Positions 34,877-43,714 of a stretch of 64,000 nt of DNA are shown here, piece by piece. This stretch comes from Cyclobacteriaceae bacterium. Lineage in GTDB: Bacteria > Bacteroidota > Bacteroidia > Cytophagales > Cyclobacteriaceae. The stretch is from positions 434,001 through 498,000 of the forward strand of contig JAHBUC010000002.1 of assembly GCA_019638275.1 (NCBI GenBank), written 5' to 3'. Numbering within the stretch: position 1 is the first letter of the stretch; every line of letters starts with the position of its first letter. The notes below the pieces were generated by a model. The model did no database searches. It was not told the origin of the DNA and was given only the letters and a program-made list of their open reading frames with translations. Position numbers and translations under genes: made by a program.

Positions 34877-35542
34877 TTGAGCTCAAGGTTATTTCAAAAA
34901 ATAAAAAGCTTTGTCTCAGACGACATAATTGAAACACGCCCAAGCACCATTAGTGGCGAGCTGGAGGTATGGTACCAAAACGGTAAATACGTTTTGCACT
35001 CTCCGGACGCCAATTATTCATTTGATACGCTTCATCGTGTTTTTCAAAAAGCATTTAAGCGATTTGAGGTAAAGAAGAGAAATCCCAAAAATGTTTTGGT
35101 GTTGGGTTTTGGTGCGGGTAGTGTGGCCACCATTTTATGTGATGAATTAAAGCTCTCGCCCCACATCACCGGTGTCGAACTCGACCCCGAAGTAATTGCG
35201 CTGGCAAAAAAGTATTTTGATTTAGATCGGTTCTCTAAACTATCCTTACACCTCGGTGATGCAGCCGAATTTGTTCAACAGGAAAAAACCTTGTACGATC
35301 TGATTGTTAGTGATGTTTTTGTAGATAAGCACATTCCTGAAAATCTTATCCAGGAATCTTATATCGAAAATCTGATTCGGCTTACAGCAATTGGTGGGTT
35401 GGGCATGATGAATATCATTGTTGAGACGAAGTCGCAACGTGAAGCCCAGAAACAGATAATCCAATGGTTCAACGATCGGGGAGTTCACACGGAGGCATTT
35501 CGTGTCTCCTCAATCAATCAGTTATTGGTTTGGAGGCGTTAA
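34877..35542 (+). CDS. Spermidine synthase-like (PABS) methyltransferase-fold protein
   Basis: About 221 residues from a TTG at 34877. The protein begins with a beta-hairpin region (STISGELEVWYQNGKYVLHS), then a nucleotide-binding domain: NVLVLGFGAGSVATIL near residue 75, TGVELDPEVIALAKKY, and DLIVSDVFVDKHIPEN. The fold is that of spermidine synthase-like proteins, but the DDA-type catalytic end is not clear, so the polyamine role is uncertain. No ATG exists near the expected N-terminus; the frame is open back to 34820, which would overlap the S9 gene. A TTG start is my best guess. Confidence 0.7.
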   Translation: MSSRLFQKIKSFVSDDIIETRPSTISGELEVWYQNGKYVLHSPDANYSFDTLHRVFQKAFKRFEVKKRNPKNVLVLGFGAGSVATILCDELKLSPHITGVELDPEVIALAKKYFDLDRFSKLSLHLGDAAEFVQQEKTLYDLIVSDVFVDKHIPENLIQESYIENLIRLTAIGGLGMMNIIVETKSQREAQKQIIQWFNDRGVHTEAFRVSSINQLLVWRR

Positions 35543-35574
35543 CGAAAGCGGCTGACAAAGGTCACCACACGTGT

Positions 35575-35640
35575 TGATCCGTATCATACCACGGGTAGCA
35601 TAACCATGCTACATTACCCGCATATCTAGATAACGGATCA
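35575..35640 (+). promoter_or_regulatory. Structured leader of the universal stress protein gene
   Basis: Nested inverted repeats in the 97-base gap: an outer arm TGATCCGT (35575-35582) with ACGGATCA (35633-35640), an inner stem GTAGCAT (35595-35601) with ATGCTAC (35606-35612) and an alternative CGGGTA/TACCCG pair. The outer arm ends on the first base of the ATG at 35640, so folding would occlude the start. TATCTAGATA at 35623-35632 is a further palindrome. Confidence 0.4.
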
Positions 35641-36452
35641 TGAAAAAAATTCTTGTTCCTACGGATTTTTCTGTGTGTGCAGACAATGCCGTACAGGTGG
35701 CGCTGGAAATAGCCGGTAAATTTCAGGCTGAAATTATTTTTCAGCATTTGTATGATGACCCTTCCGGCAGCGCACATACGCTACAGGGAACAGCTAAACA
35801 ACATGAGCTGGGACATATAAAAGCTATGCTGGATGCATTGGTGCATAAAGCAGAGCATGCGGGTTTATCTGCGCGCCAGTTGCTCGTACTTAGTAAGGGT
35901 GCTGATAAAATTGAAAACTATATTGAGCCGTTGAATATTGATCTGGTAGTGATGGGCTCACACGGAGCTACAGGAATACGCGAAAAAATATTAGGCTCCC
36001 AAACACAGCGTGTAGTTCGTCAGTCGGTTGCACCGGTTTTGGTTATCAAGCACAAGCCCGAAAGAAAAGGATTCAAGAACATTTTGTTTGCCACCACATT
36101 CCATGAAAATCCTGAAAGAGTAATTGAGCCGGTAATTAAACTGGCGTCCGCTTATTCAGGGAAAGCGCACCTGTTGTATGTAGGACTTGAAAAGGACACC
36201 CAAACAAAGGCAGAGGTTGAGGAGAAAATGCAACGGCTGGAGCAGCAGTTTCCAAAGGCAATGTTTACACGAAACTTTATTACCACAAATGATCCGGAAT
36301 GGGGCATTCAATATGTTGCGAAAGATGTTGCCCCGGATGCCATTGCCCTGACTACCCAACTTAAAGTTGGCAAATTTATTTTTAGCCACAGCCTGGCCGA
36401 GGACCTGGTGAATCACGAAAACCGCCCTGTGCTGGTTATTAATCCGAAATAA
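35640..36452 (+). CDS. Universal stress protein with two Usp domains
   Basis: 270 residues. Domain 1 (residues 1-140) begins MKKILVPTDFSVCADNAVQV and holds the ATP-binding signature VVMGSHGATGIREKILGSQT; domain 2 (about 145-270) begins FKNILFATTFHENPERV but lacks the GxxGxG loop (ALTTQLKVGKFIFSHSLAED), so only one half probably binds nucleotide. The two-domain form is common in Bacteroidetes and Archaea. Likely role is tolerance of starvation or redox stress; no direct target known. It stands alone behind a strongly structured leader. Confidence 0.92.
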   Translation: MKKILVPTDFSVCADNAVQVALEIAGKFQAEIIFQHLYDDPSGSAHTLQGTAKQHELGHIKAMLDALVHKAEHAGLSARQLLVLSKGADKIENYIEPLNIDLVVMGSHGATGIREKILGSQTQRVVRQSVAPVLVIKHKPERKGFKNILFATTFHENPERVIEPVIKLASAYSGKAHLLYVGLEKDTQTKAEVEEKMQRLEQQFPKAMFTRNFITTNDPEWGIQYVAKDVAPDAIALTTQLKVGKFIFSHSLAEDLVNHENRPVLVINPK

Positions 36453-36521
36453 GTGTATAAGCGGTTTTAAAACTTCGTGCAGCAGTTGACATCGAGTGAG
36501 GGTTGATGGAAATTTGTATGC

Positions 36522-36926
36522 ATGAGCATTACTGAGCCTCCGGTACGGGCCCGTCCGTTTATTGATACAGATGTATTGTTTGCCGTTCATCCGGAATGGT
36601 TGCACGATTCGTATGTATATGTGCACGCACACATGAGCGAAACAAATCAGGAGATGCTCGTTCGAATCTGGAAGTCTACCTTTTTGATCGATAAGGGTTC
36701 TGGTAATAAGTCAGCTTTGGTGCATGCCGAGAACATAACTTTTGCACCGGTGTGGACAATTGTGCCCCAAAATTTTTCCTACACATTTCTGTTGATCTTT
36801 CATGCATTACCAAAATCCTGTACGGTTTTTGATTTGGTAGAACAGATTCCACAACCGGGTGGGTTCTATATTCCGGATATTATGCGAAACAAGTCGGATG
36901 TTTATCACCTGAACCTAGCTTTCTGA
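36522..36926 (+). CDS. Conserved-looking protein of unknown function
   Basis: 134 residues, no signal or membrane helix. Strongly aromatic (HPEWLHDSYVYVHAHMSETN, then APVWTIVPQNFSYTFLLIFH) and ending NKSDVYHLNLAF. The composition suggests an all-beta protein of the cytoplasm. It lies 3 bases before the redoxin gene, so the two are probably co-transcribed. I do not recognise the family. Confidence 0.65.
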   Translation: MSITEPPVRARPFIDTDVLFAVHPEWLHDSYVYVHAHMSETNQEMLVRIWKSTFLIDKGSGNKSALVHAENITFAPVWTIVPQNFSYTFLLIFHALPKSCTVFDLVEQIPQPGGFYIPDIMRNKSDVYHLNLAF

Positions 36927-36929
36927 AAT

Positions 36930-37487
36930 ATGGCCGCAACACCTTCTACGATGGTTTCATTAGGAACCCCCGCCCCAGCGTTTACACTCACCGATGTGGT
37001 TTCCGGAGAACCAATTTCTATTCCACATCATAGTGGAAAAACAGCCACGGTAATTATGTTTATCTGTAACCATTGCCCGTATGTAAAACACATTAATCAG
37101 GCATTGGTGAAACTGGCAAATGATTATCAGCATCACGGCATCACTTTTATTGCCATCAGTTCAAACGATGCAACAAAATACCCGGAAGATGGTCCTGAGA
37201 AAATGAGAGAAATGGCACGCTATCTCAAGTGCCCGTTTCCATATCTCTACGATGAAACACAGGAAGTTGCCCGCGCTTTTGATGCAGCATGCACACCCGA
37301 CTTCTTTGTGTATAACAGCAATTTGAAACTCGCATACCGCGGGCAATTCGATGACTCACGTTCCGGTAACAACATTCCGGTTACGGGTCATGATCTCCGC
37401 CAGGCGCTTGATAGTCTTGTTTCAGGTAAACCAGTTCCGGAGCAACAGAAGGCCAGCATTGGTTGCAACATTAAGTGGAAGCAGTAG
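36930..37487 (+). CDS. Thioredoxin-fold redoxin (AhpC/TSA-like)
   Basis: 185 residues. Starts with the AhpC/TSA signature (LGTPAPAFTLTDVVSG) and has the redox centre CNHCPYVKHINQAL near residues 49-62, where the usual CxxC is kept as CNHC. The rest (FIAISSNDATKYPEDGPEKM and YDETQEVARAFDAACTPDFF) matches the group of thioredoxin-family proteins that includes DUF899-type and resolvase-like redoxins. No signal peptide, so it is probably cytoplasmic and reduces peroxides or thiols. It is coupled to the upstream small gene. Confidence 0.88.
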   Translation: MAATPSTMVSLGTPAPAFTLTDVVSGEPISIPHHSGKTATVIMFICNHCPYVKHINQALVKLANDYQHHGITFIAISSNDATKYPEDGPEKMREMARYLKCPFPYLYDETQEVARAFDAACTPDFFVYNSNLKLAYRGQFDDSRSGNNIPVTGHDLRQALDSLVSGKPVPEQQKASIGCNIKWKQ

Positions 37488-37567
37488 CATCAAACGGACA
37501 TTCAGCAGAAATAAATGGAACTGTTCCAAAACATCAGTAAATTATCGCTCAACCATAATGATAGCCC

Positions 37568-38923
37568 ATGAAAGTACCAATTGCCGCTCTGCTTCTATGT
37601 TTAGCCTTTACTTGCACTGCACAAAAGAGCAACACAACAGGCACCAAACTTTTTAACGGAAAAGACCTAACCGGCTGGAAGGTGCTGAACGGCAAAGCAA
37701 AATTTGAAGTGAAGGACGGCATGATCGTGGGTACCACAGTAGCCAATGAGCCAAACTCCTTTCTGGCGACAGAAGAACTGTTTGGTGATTTTATTCTGGA
37801 GCTGGAGTTTAAGGTTGCCGATGGAACAAACTCGGGCATACAGTTTCGGAGCGAAAGCAAGCCCGATTACCAGAATGGCCGCGTGCATGGGTATCAATTT
37901 GAAATTGATCCTTCATCACGTTCCTGGACAGGAGGGATTTATGATGAGGCGCGAAGAGAATGGCTCTACACCCTTGAGTATAACGGCAAAGCCAAGGAAG
38001 CCTTTAAGCCCAACGCTTGGAATGTGGCGCGTATCGAGTGCATTGGTAACACCTTACGCACATTTATTAATGGCGTTCCGGCTGCACATGTTGTGGATGA
38101 TATGACTCCACGTGGTTTCATTGCTCTTCAGGTGCATTCGGTAGGAAGTCTTGCTGAAGCAGGTCGCAACGTGTATTGGCGTAACATCAACATTCAAACA
38201 AAGGATCTGAAGCCAGCACCCTGGGATGAGTTGTTCGTGGTAAATCTTATTCCGAATACACTTTCAAAGCAAGAGGAAAAAAATGGTGTGCGTTTGTTGT
38301 GGGATGGAAGCACCACCAACGGTTGGCGCGGAGCATACAAGTCGGGCTTTCCGGAAAAGGGCTGGTCAATTCATAACGGTGTGCTCAGCGTGCAGAAATC
38401 CGGAGGAGGAGAATCAACACATGGTGGCGACATTGTTACAACAGAAGAGTATGCCGCTTTTGATTTACAGTTTGAATTCAAACTAACAGAAGGCGCCAAC
38501 AGCGGTGTTAAATATTTTGTAACAGAAAGCGAAGGAAACAAGGGATCGGCTATTGGGTTGGAGTACCAGATACTTGATGACGCACGCCATCCGGATGCCA
38601 AAGAGGGTGTTGTGGGAAACCGAACATTGGCATCGTTGTATGATCTTATTCCTTCCGTAAAAATTTCCCGCGGTCAGCGAAAAATCGGGGAATGGAATCA
38701 TGGAAGAATTGTGGTTTATCCCGACAACCGCGTTGAACACTGGCTCAACGGATACAAGGTTGTAGAATATCAACGGGGCACACCAATCTATCAGGCATTG
38801 GTTGCCAGAAGCAAATATGCGTTGTGGGAAAATTTTGGAATGGCCGAACGCGGACGGATATTGTTGCAGGATCATGGTGATGAGGTTTCGTTCAGGAGCA
38901 TTAAAATCAAAACGCTGAAGTAA
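37568..38923 (+). CDS. Exported protein with two DUF1080 (3-keto-disaccharide hydrolase-like) domains
   Basis: 451 residues. A signal peptide ([16 protein letters not shown]) is followed by two DUF1080 beta-sandwich domains. The first (residues about 30-215) begins [16 protein letters not shown] and contains [20 protein letters not shown]; the second (about 235-450) begins [18 protein letters not shown] and contains [20 protein letters not shown]. The family includes 3-keto-glycoside hydrolases that work in the periplasm after 3-oxidation of sugars. The next gene, a TAT-exported Gfo/Idh/MocA oxidoreductase 13 bases away, is a fitting oxidation partner. Confidence 0.87.
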   Translation: MKVPIAALLLCLAFTCTAQKSNTTGTKLFNGKDLTGWKVLNGKAKFEVKDGMIVGTTVANEPNSFLATEELFGDFILELEFKVADGTNSGIQFRSESKPDYQNGRVHGYQFEIDPSSRSWTGGIYDEARREWLYTLEYNGKAKEAFKPNAWNVARIECIGNTLRTFINGVPAAHVVDDMTPRGFIALQVHSVGSLAEAGRNVYWRNINIQTKDLKPAPWDELFVVNLIPNTLSKQEEKNGVRLLWDGSTTNGWRGAYKSGFPEKGWSIHNGVLSVQKSGGGESTHGGDIVTTEEYAAFDLQFEFKLTEGANSGVKYFVTESEGNKGSAIGLEYQILDDARHPDAKEGVVGNRTLASLYDLIPSVKISRGQRKIGEWNHGRIVVYPDNRVEHWLNGYKVVEYQRGTPIYQALVARSKYALWENFGMAERGRILLQDHGDEVSFRSIKIKTLK

Positions 38924-38936
38924 ACACAAAGAACTT

Positions 38937-40283
38937 ATGAAAAACTCCAGACGATCATTCATTAAGCAATCAGCCATTGTCGCTGCCGGAGCGCTTGCGT
39001 TCAGTGCAAAAAGTTATGCCCGCATTATTGGAGCCAATGATCGTGTACGTGTGGGTGTAATCGGGTTTTCCGATCGACTTAAATATTCCCTGCTCCCTTC
39101 CTTCATGAATCACAGCAAGGAACTGAATTTTGAGATCAGCGGAGTTTCGGATATCTGGAAATTGAGAAGGGAGGAAGGCGCACAATTTTTAAAAGAAAAA
39201 TTGGGTTATGAGGTCAAATCATATGTCAACAATGAGGCCTTGTATGCCGCAAAAGAATCCGATGCCGTCATCATCAGCACATCTGATTTTCAACATGCCC
39301 TTCATACCATCGAAGCCGTGGAAGCCGGGTGCGATGCGTATGTAGAAAAACCTTTTGCGGAAACCATGGAAGACAACCGCGCAGCCCTGAAGGCAGTAAA
39401 GAAAAGCGGAAAGATTATACAAATCGGATCACAGCGGAGAAGTGGTGCAAACTATCATGCCGCGGCAGATTTTATTCAGCAAGGAAAGTTTGGCGCCATT
39501 ACCATGGTTGAATTAACGTGGAATGTTAACCAGCCCGGCCGCTGGAGACGCCCCCAACTGGTGGCGCAAATGAAAGAAACCGAAACCGACTGGAAAAGAT
39601 TTTTGATGAACCGGCCATTCGAACCGTTTGATGCGCGCAAACATTTGGAGTATCGCCTGTTTTGGCCATACTCTTCGGGCATACCCGGTCAGTGGATGAG
39701 CCACCAGATAGATACCATTCATTGGTTCTCAGGATTGGAGCATCCGCGAAGCGTAGTAGCCAACGGAGGCATCTACATGTGGAAAGATGGAAGAAAAAAC
39801 TGGGACACCATGACTGCCGTGTTTGATTACGGACCAAAAAATGATTTGGCATCGGGTTTCCAGGTGGTGTTTAGTTCGCGCATGCACAATGGTGAAGAAC
39901 GCCCAACAGAAATTTATTACTCGAATGGAGGAGAGCTGAACCTGATCACCAATAAGGTAACACCAGGCGGTGGGCTTGCGGAACATCATGCAAAGGCAAT
40001 GAATATGCAACCGAACCTGCTGCCCGAGGTTATGTTGGAAGATTCATCTATACAAACGGTATCTAGTGCCAATACCGGTGGGGACATCACCACATCAAAC
40101 CACATGCGCAACTGGATGGAATGTGTTCGTTCGCGCAAACAACCCAATGCGCCTGTTGAGGCAGGTTATCAACACTCCATTGCCTGCATCATGACTACAG
40201 CCGCATCGCGCACAGGGGAGAAGGCAACGTTTGATGACGCAAAACAGGAAGTGATGGCCGGAGGAAAAGTTTTTAAATATTAA
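38937..40283 (+). CDS. TAT-exported Gfo/Idh/MocA family oxidoreductase
   Basis: 448 residues. The N-terminus carries a twin-arginine signal: SRRSFIKQSAIVAAGALAFS, so the folded NAD(P)-bound enzyme is exported. The nucleotide-binding domain (DRVRVGVIGFSDRL; DAVIISTSDFQHALHTIEA) has the typical EKPFAETMEDNRAALKAV motif near residue 140. The C-terminal half is the substrate-binding sandwich. Members oxidise sugars or sugar alcohols at C3 or related positions. The gene is 13 bases downstream of the DUF1080 gene and most likely in one operon with it. Confidence 0.9.
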   Translation: MKNSRRSFIKQSAIVAAGALAFSAKSYARIIGANDRVRVGVIGFSDRLKYSLLPSFMNHSKELNFEISGVSDIWKLRREEGAQFLKEKLGYEVKSYVNNEALYAAKESDAVIISTSDFQHALHTIEAVEAGCDAYVEKPFAETMEDNRAALKAVKKSGKIIQIGSQRRSGANYHAAADFIQQGKFGAITMVELTWNVNQPGRWRRPQLVAQMKETETDWKRFLMNRPFEPFDARKHLEYRLFWPYSSGIPGQWMSHQIDTIHWFSGLEHPRSVVANGGIYMWKDGRKNWDTMTAVFDYGPKNDLASGFQVVFSSRMHNGEERPTEIYYSNGGELNLITNKVTPGGGLAEHHAKAMNMQPNLLPEVMLEDSSIQTVSSANTGGDITTSNHMRNWMECVRSRKQPNAPVEAGYQHSIACIMTTAASRTGEKATFDDAKQEVMAGGKVFKY

Positions 40284-40299
40284 TGCTTGTACTGGATTT

Positions 40300-40326
40300 T
40301 AATTAAGTGTGCACCTGATGGAGGAA
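40300..40326 (+). repeat. Left copy of a 27-base direct repeat flanking the unknown secreted gene
   Basis: TAATTAAG followed by TGTGCACCTGATGGAGGAA. It matches 41979-42007 with one extra base and two or three substitutions. The right copy is part of the 3' end of the orphan sensor gene, so the left may be a fragment left by a duplication. Confidence 0.5.
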
Positions 40327-40396
40327 GTTGGTTCATTAACGATTGCCTAGACAGAAGAAATGATTGTTCCAACCTTTTAACTAAACACCCAATCAA

Positions 40397-40404
40397 TATC
40401 TTTG
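40397..40404 (+). promoter_or_regulatory. -7 promoter element of the unknown secreted gene
   Basis: TATCTTTG fits TAnnTTTG exactly and lies 22 bases above ATG 40426; it also sits in the longest open frame and so favours that ATG over 40402. Confidence 0.45.
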
Positions 40405-40425
40405 CACCCAAATTTTAGGAAACTC

Positions 40426-41892
40426 ATGAATAGAATTCTCACACTTGTATTTGTATTAACCATTATCTTCGCCACTGCTCAGGACGTTAAACTCACATTC
40501 GGTCCTGCCATCAAAGGAAGCTATGCCCGTCCGTTTTTTAACAACACCTTAAAGACAGGGTATATCGTCAATGCCGCTGGCGAAAAAATTTCGATAACCC
40601 CACTGGAAGGGTATCTCAAACCAGGAACTTCAAAAACAGTGACCGCTGAAACACTAACTGTTAACAATGCGTACCTCGAAGGAACCATGGTAGTTAACGG
40701 CAAAAATTATCTGATCTACTCGTTAATCGATAAAAAAAGTGATGTGATCACCGTATACTCACAAGAACTTAGTGCCAACATGGTGTTGCTTGGCTCGGCC
40801 ATCAAAATAGCAACGTTCAAAGGAGCCAAATCAAGCACGGGTGTAATTGTTATCGGTCAAGGGATGCTCCGTTTAACCGAAATAACAATCGTCAAACCCC
40901 AAAGTCAGGATCACATTGTGATGGTGAAAGAAAGGGATCATGCAATAGAGATGAAAGCATTTAGTCCTGAAAAAGGAGAGCTTTGGTCAAAAACATTTCA
41001 ACTCGACAAGGACTTAACCTACAGGCTGAAAAACATCCGCGTAGCTGAAAACGGAAATGTGTACATTCTGGGTACGTATTATAAAGGCAATCTCATGAAC
41101 GACCCAACCATGAAAGATCCATTTCTAATTGCGTATGCCCCCACCACAAAAACGGAAAAAATTCATACCATCAGTTCAGGCGATAAAATCAATGATATGG
41201 GTTTTGCCCTGGAGTTTTTGAATGACGAAACTCCGGTGCTGGCCGGGTTATTTTATGAAAAAGGAAAAACGGAAATCAGCTACCAGATTTTGAAAGTAAA
41301 CACAACTACACTGCAACTCGAAAAAATGACTGCAACACTTATAGAGAAGGAGTATAGCGACATCATGTTTAAAAGGGCATACGATCCAAAGTATTTCTCT
41401 GTTGAGAACATTGCTCAACTTGAGAATGGAAACATCGTATTTTCTGTTGATGGTGGACTTGTTAGTAGCGGAAAGCATTCATCAACAACTTGGGGCGCGG
41501 CTGCTTACGTTGTAGCCGTTAACAGTGCAGGCATTGAGCAATGGAATACCATAATCAATAAATATCAAGTTACACCTTATAGTTCAGCCCTTATTGGTCA
41601 CACTTTTTTTATCCGTGGTAATAACGTTTACCTGATGTACAATGACAACTCCGAAAACTTCGATCTCTCTCCAGCCGAAAAACCAAAGGAAAACTTGCTG
41701 AAGAAAAAAATGTATGTATGCACCATTGAGATTGATGAAACTGGTAAGGCTACGAAATTAAAGTTGGTAACAACCAAGAAAGAACAAATTTCGTGGTTTA
41801 GTCCTGCAACAACTACAAGAATTGAGAAAGGACTTTACCACTTTAAATTTTACATAGGCGAAACATCTAAATACGCCACGTTTTCCAATTGA
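40426..41892 (+). CDS. Secreted protein of unknown function
   Basis: 488 residues from ATG 40426. The signal peptide is ILTLVFVLTIIFATAQ. The mature protein is beta-rich, with repeated strand-turn pairs such as VTVYSQELSANMVLL and GNVYILGTYYKGNLM and a segment NIVFSVDGGLVSSGKHSST. The pattern resembles a beta-propeller. I do not recognise the family. It is flanked by two copies of a short direct repeat (40300-40326 and 41979-42007), which raises the possibility of a local insertion or duplication. ATG 40426 directly precedes the signal peptide and follows a -7 element. Confidence 0.7.
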   Translation: MNRILTLVFVLTIIFATAQDVKLTFGPAIKGSYARPFFNNTLKTGYIVNAAGEKISITPLEGYLKPGTSKTVTAETLTVNNAYLEGTMVVNGKNYLIYSLIDKKSDVITVYSQELSANMVLLGSAIKIATFKGAKSSTGVIVIGQGMLRLTEITIVKPQSQDHIVMVKERDHAIEMKAFSPEKGELWSKTFQLDKDLTYRLKNIRVAENGNVYILGTYYKGNLMNDPTMKDPFLIAYAPTTKTEKIHTISSGDKINDMGFALEFLNDETPVLAGLFYEKGKTEISYQILKVNTTTLQLEKMTATLIEKEYSDIMFKRAYDPKYFSVENIAQLENGNIVFSVDGGLVSSGKHSSTTWGAAAYVVAVNSAGIEQWNTIINKYQVTPYSSALIGHTFFIRGNNVYLMYNDNSENFDLSPAEKPKENLLKKKMYVCTIEIDETGKATKLKLVTTKKEQISWFSPATTTRIEKGLYHFKFYIGETSKYATFSN

Positions 41893-41977
41893 GACTAGAT
41901 TTTTAAGTTCATTTGGATGCTGCGCTTTATTATTTGATAATGACCAGGATTGCTCCATGTTTCGCCAAAACATTTGA

Positions 41978-42604
41978 CTAATTAAGCTGTGCACCTGATG
42001 GTGGCAATGTCTTTGGTAACGTTTTGGATGTAAATACAAGTGCCTGTAGTACCACCAAAATGATGATCGTGATACCAAATGCGAATTGTGATGCTACCTT
42101 ACCGGATATGTATAGCTCTTCAACCTGTTTCATAATCAATTTCGATTCCTCCAACTGAATCGAAGATAATTCATTCAACAACACGAGCGCCTGATTGGCC
42201 AACTCCAGCTTATCTTCATCGCTTTGTGAAGCGGAGGCTTCAAATTTGTTCAAGGTACTGAGCAGTTCGGCAAACGTTACATCTTCGTCTTTGGTAAATT
42301 TTGTTTTCAGGTAAGCTTCACTCAATCCATCGATGTGAGAGAGTAACGCGGTAACCTGACCGGCCGAAGGTTCACCGCCCCGCCCCGCAACATGCAAGGC
42401 TTGCTTAATTTCATAAATATCGATTGTCATTTTTAAAATATAGTCTTCCACAATCAACCGGTCTTCATACAAGGTGCTGATGGAGTTTTTAACATTGTTG
42501 GTATGATCACGGTCAACATAATTGCTAAACAACACCAAAACACAGAGCGTAAGGAGCACACCGGAAGCAGTCAGTTTGTTTTGTATGCTGTAGGTCCATT
42601 TCAT
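41978..42604 (-). CDS. Orphan four-helix-bundle sensor domain (MCP ligand-binding type)
   Basis: 208 residues. Helix 1 is at residues 11-32 (ASGVLLTLCVLVLF); then a periplasmic helical bundle about 140 residues long (SISTLYEDRLIVEDYILKM, LLNELSSIQLEESKLIMKQ); a second membrane helix (FAFGITIIILVVLQALVF) near 172-190; and a short tail PKTLPPSGAQLN. This is the 4HB_MCP layout with no HAMP or signalling domain, so it cannot signal alone in the usual way. It could be a truncated receptor or a small membrane sensor. The tail coincides with the right copy of a direct repeat, which may mark where the coding sequence was cut. Confidence 0.7.
   Translation of the reverse strand: MKWTYSIQNKLTASGVLLTLCVLVLFSNYVDRDHTNNVKNSISTLYEDRLIVEDYILKMTIDIYEIKQALHVAGRGGEPSAGQVTALLSHIDGLSEAYLKTKFTKDEDVTFAELLSTLNKFEASASQSDEDKLELANQALVLLNELSSIQLEESKLIMKQVEELYISGKVASQFAFGITIIILVVLQALVFTSKTLPKTLPPSGAQLN
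41979..42007 (+). repeat. Right copy of the direct repeat
   Basis: TAATTAAGCTGTGCACCTGATGGTGGCAA shares most bases with 40300-40326. Read on the minus strand it encodes the tail of the orphan sensor gene. Confidence 0.45.
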
Positions 42605-42699
42605 AAGCTGAGATTAGTTTTCCTTGACGGATGAATATAACACGGATTATCTGAGTAATAAAGCAGTCACTACTATTTCTATATTACAGGAGATTATTC

Positions 42700-43503
42700 T
42701 TAGAACAACGAAAGCTGAATCTCCTGCACAACATGCTGCTCGTGGATATGAAAAACTTTTGTTTCACGGTATCGGGAAGCAATAACAATGTTGGTATCTC
42801 CAGCCACTGTTTTAAACAAGCGCTCAACAAGAAGGGGTGCGTTGTTATCTTTTGAAAGGTGCGACAAAAATAAATGACTCATAAACGCAGGCCGATGCTG
42901 GTTGAATAATTCCAATGCCTGCGTATTTGATAAATGACCCTTATCACCCCTGATTCTGTTTTTCAAATGAAGCGGATAAGGTCCGGTCTCCAGCATGTGA
43001 TCATCGTAATTCGCTTCCAGAAAGGCCGCATGGCATTGCTTAAAGTGATGCACAACGTTATCGCACGCAACACCTAAATCGGTGAACACACCCACCTTCA
43101 CGGTATCATTTGAAATAATAAAACTGTGCGGGTCGGTAGCGTCATGGAATTTAGGAAAACCCGTGATGGTAAGTTTTCCAATGCTCACCGGCTCATGTGC
43201 TTTGAAAGGAAAAATTAAATGTTTCTTCACGCGCAAGCCGCGGTGTTGAAGGGTAGAAGGTGTAACGTAAACAGGCAATTTGTATTTTTTCGAAATGCCG
43301 GCAACGCCCTTGATGTGGTCGGAGTGCTCGTGCGAAACAAAAATGGCTTTCACCCTTTTCATCGGGAGGTTGAGCCGATTCATGCGAAGCTCCGTTTCGC
43401 GGCAGGAGATGCCCGCGTCAATTAAAACAGCCTCATGATGGTTACCAACGTAGTAGCAGTTGCCGTTGCTTCCTGAATTCAATGAGGCTACAAATAATGA
43501 CAT
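42700..43503 (-). CDS. MBL-fold metallo-hydrolase, WalJ/YycJ-like
   Basis: 267 residues from the ATG at 43501-43503, which precedes the family start MSLFVASLNSGSNGNCYYVG; a longer frame to 43542 adds a weak stretch. The metal motif is FVSHEHSDHIKGV near residue 58, with further ligands in FHDATDPHSFI, GVFTDLG and LSHLSKDNNA. WalJ/YycJ-type enzymes are exonuclease-like and linked to cell wall and DNA metabolism in Firmicutes; the Bacteroidetes role is not settled. Full length. It stands alone on the minus strand. Confidence 0.88.
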   Translation of the reverse strand: MSLFVASLNSGSNGNCYYVGNHHEAVLIDAGISCRETELRMNRLNLPMKRVKAIFVSHEHSDHIKGVAGISKKYKLPVYVTPSTLQHRGLRVKKHLIFPFKAHEPVSIGKLTITGFPKFHDATDPHSFIISNDTVKVGVFTDLGVACDNVVHHFKQCHAAFLEANYDDHMLETGPYPLHLKNRIRGDKGHLSNTQALELFNQHRPAFMSHLFLSHLSKDNNAPLLVERLFKTVAGDTNIVIASRYRETKVFHIHEQHVVQEIQLSLF

Positions 43504-43653
43504 GCCCGAAAGTATGAAAAATCGCCCGACTACTTGTGACACTAATTTTATCTTTTTCCGGTTTCGATAAGCCGGTAAGAATAACCATTCAAGAGGTTGT
43601 TACAAGTTTCTTTTTTGCTGATGAGCAATTCCCTGTTGCATGCTCACCAGAAT

Positions 43654-43707
43654 GGTATACTTTTGTTTGTAACTTATAACGGTATACTTTTGTTTGTAAC
43701 TTATAAC
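43654..43707 (+). repeat. Perfect tandem duplication of a 27-base promoter unit
   Basis: 43654-43680 and 43681-43707 are identical. Each copy holds TACTTTTG (-7 type) and TTTG, so the duplication creates TTTG at 43662-43665 with TACTTTTG at 43685-43692, separated by exactly 19 bases. The ATG of the next gene is at 43715. Confidence 0.8.
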
Positions 43708-43714
43708 AAGGAAT

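Noticed and set aside
35562-35580. CACGTG-containing sequence as a further parS
   Set aside because: Only the CACGTG core agrees; the flanks do not match the consensus. The same holds for 49751.
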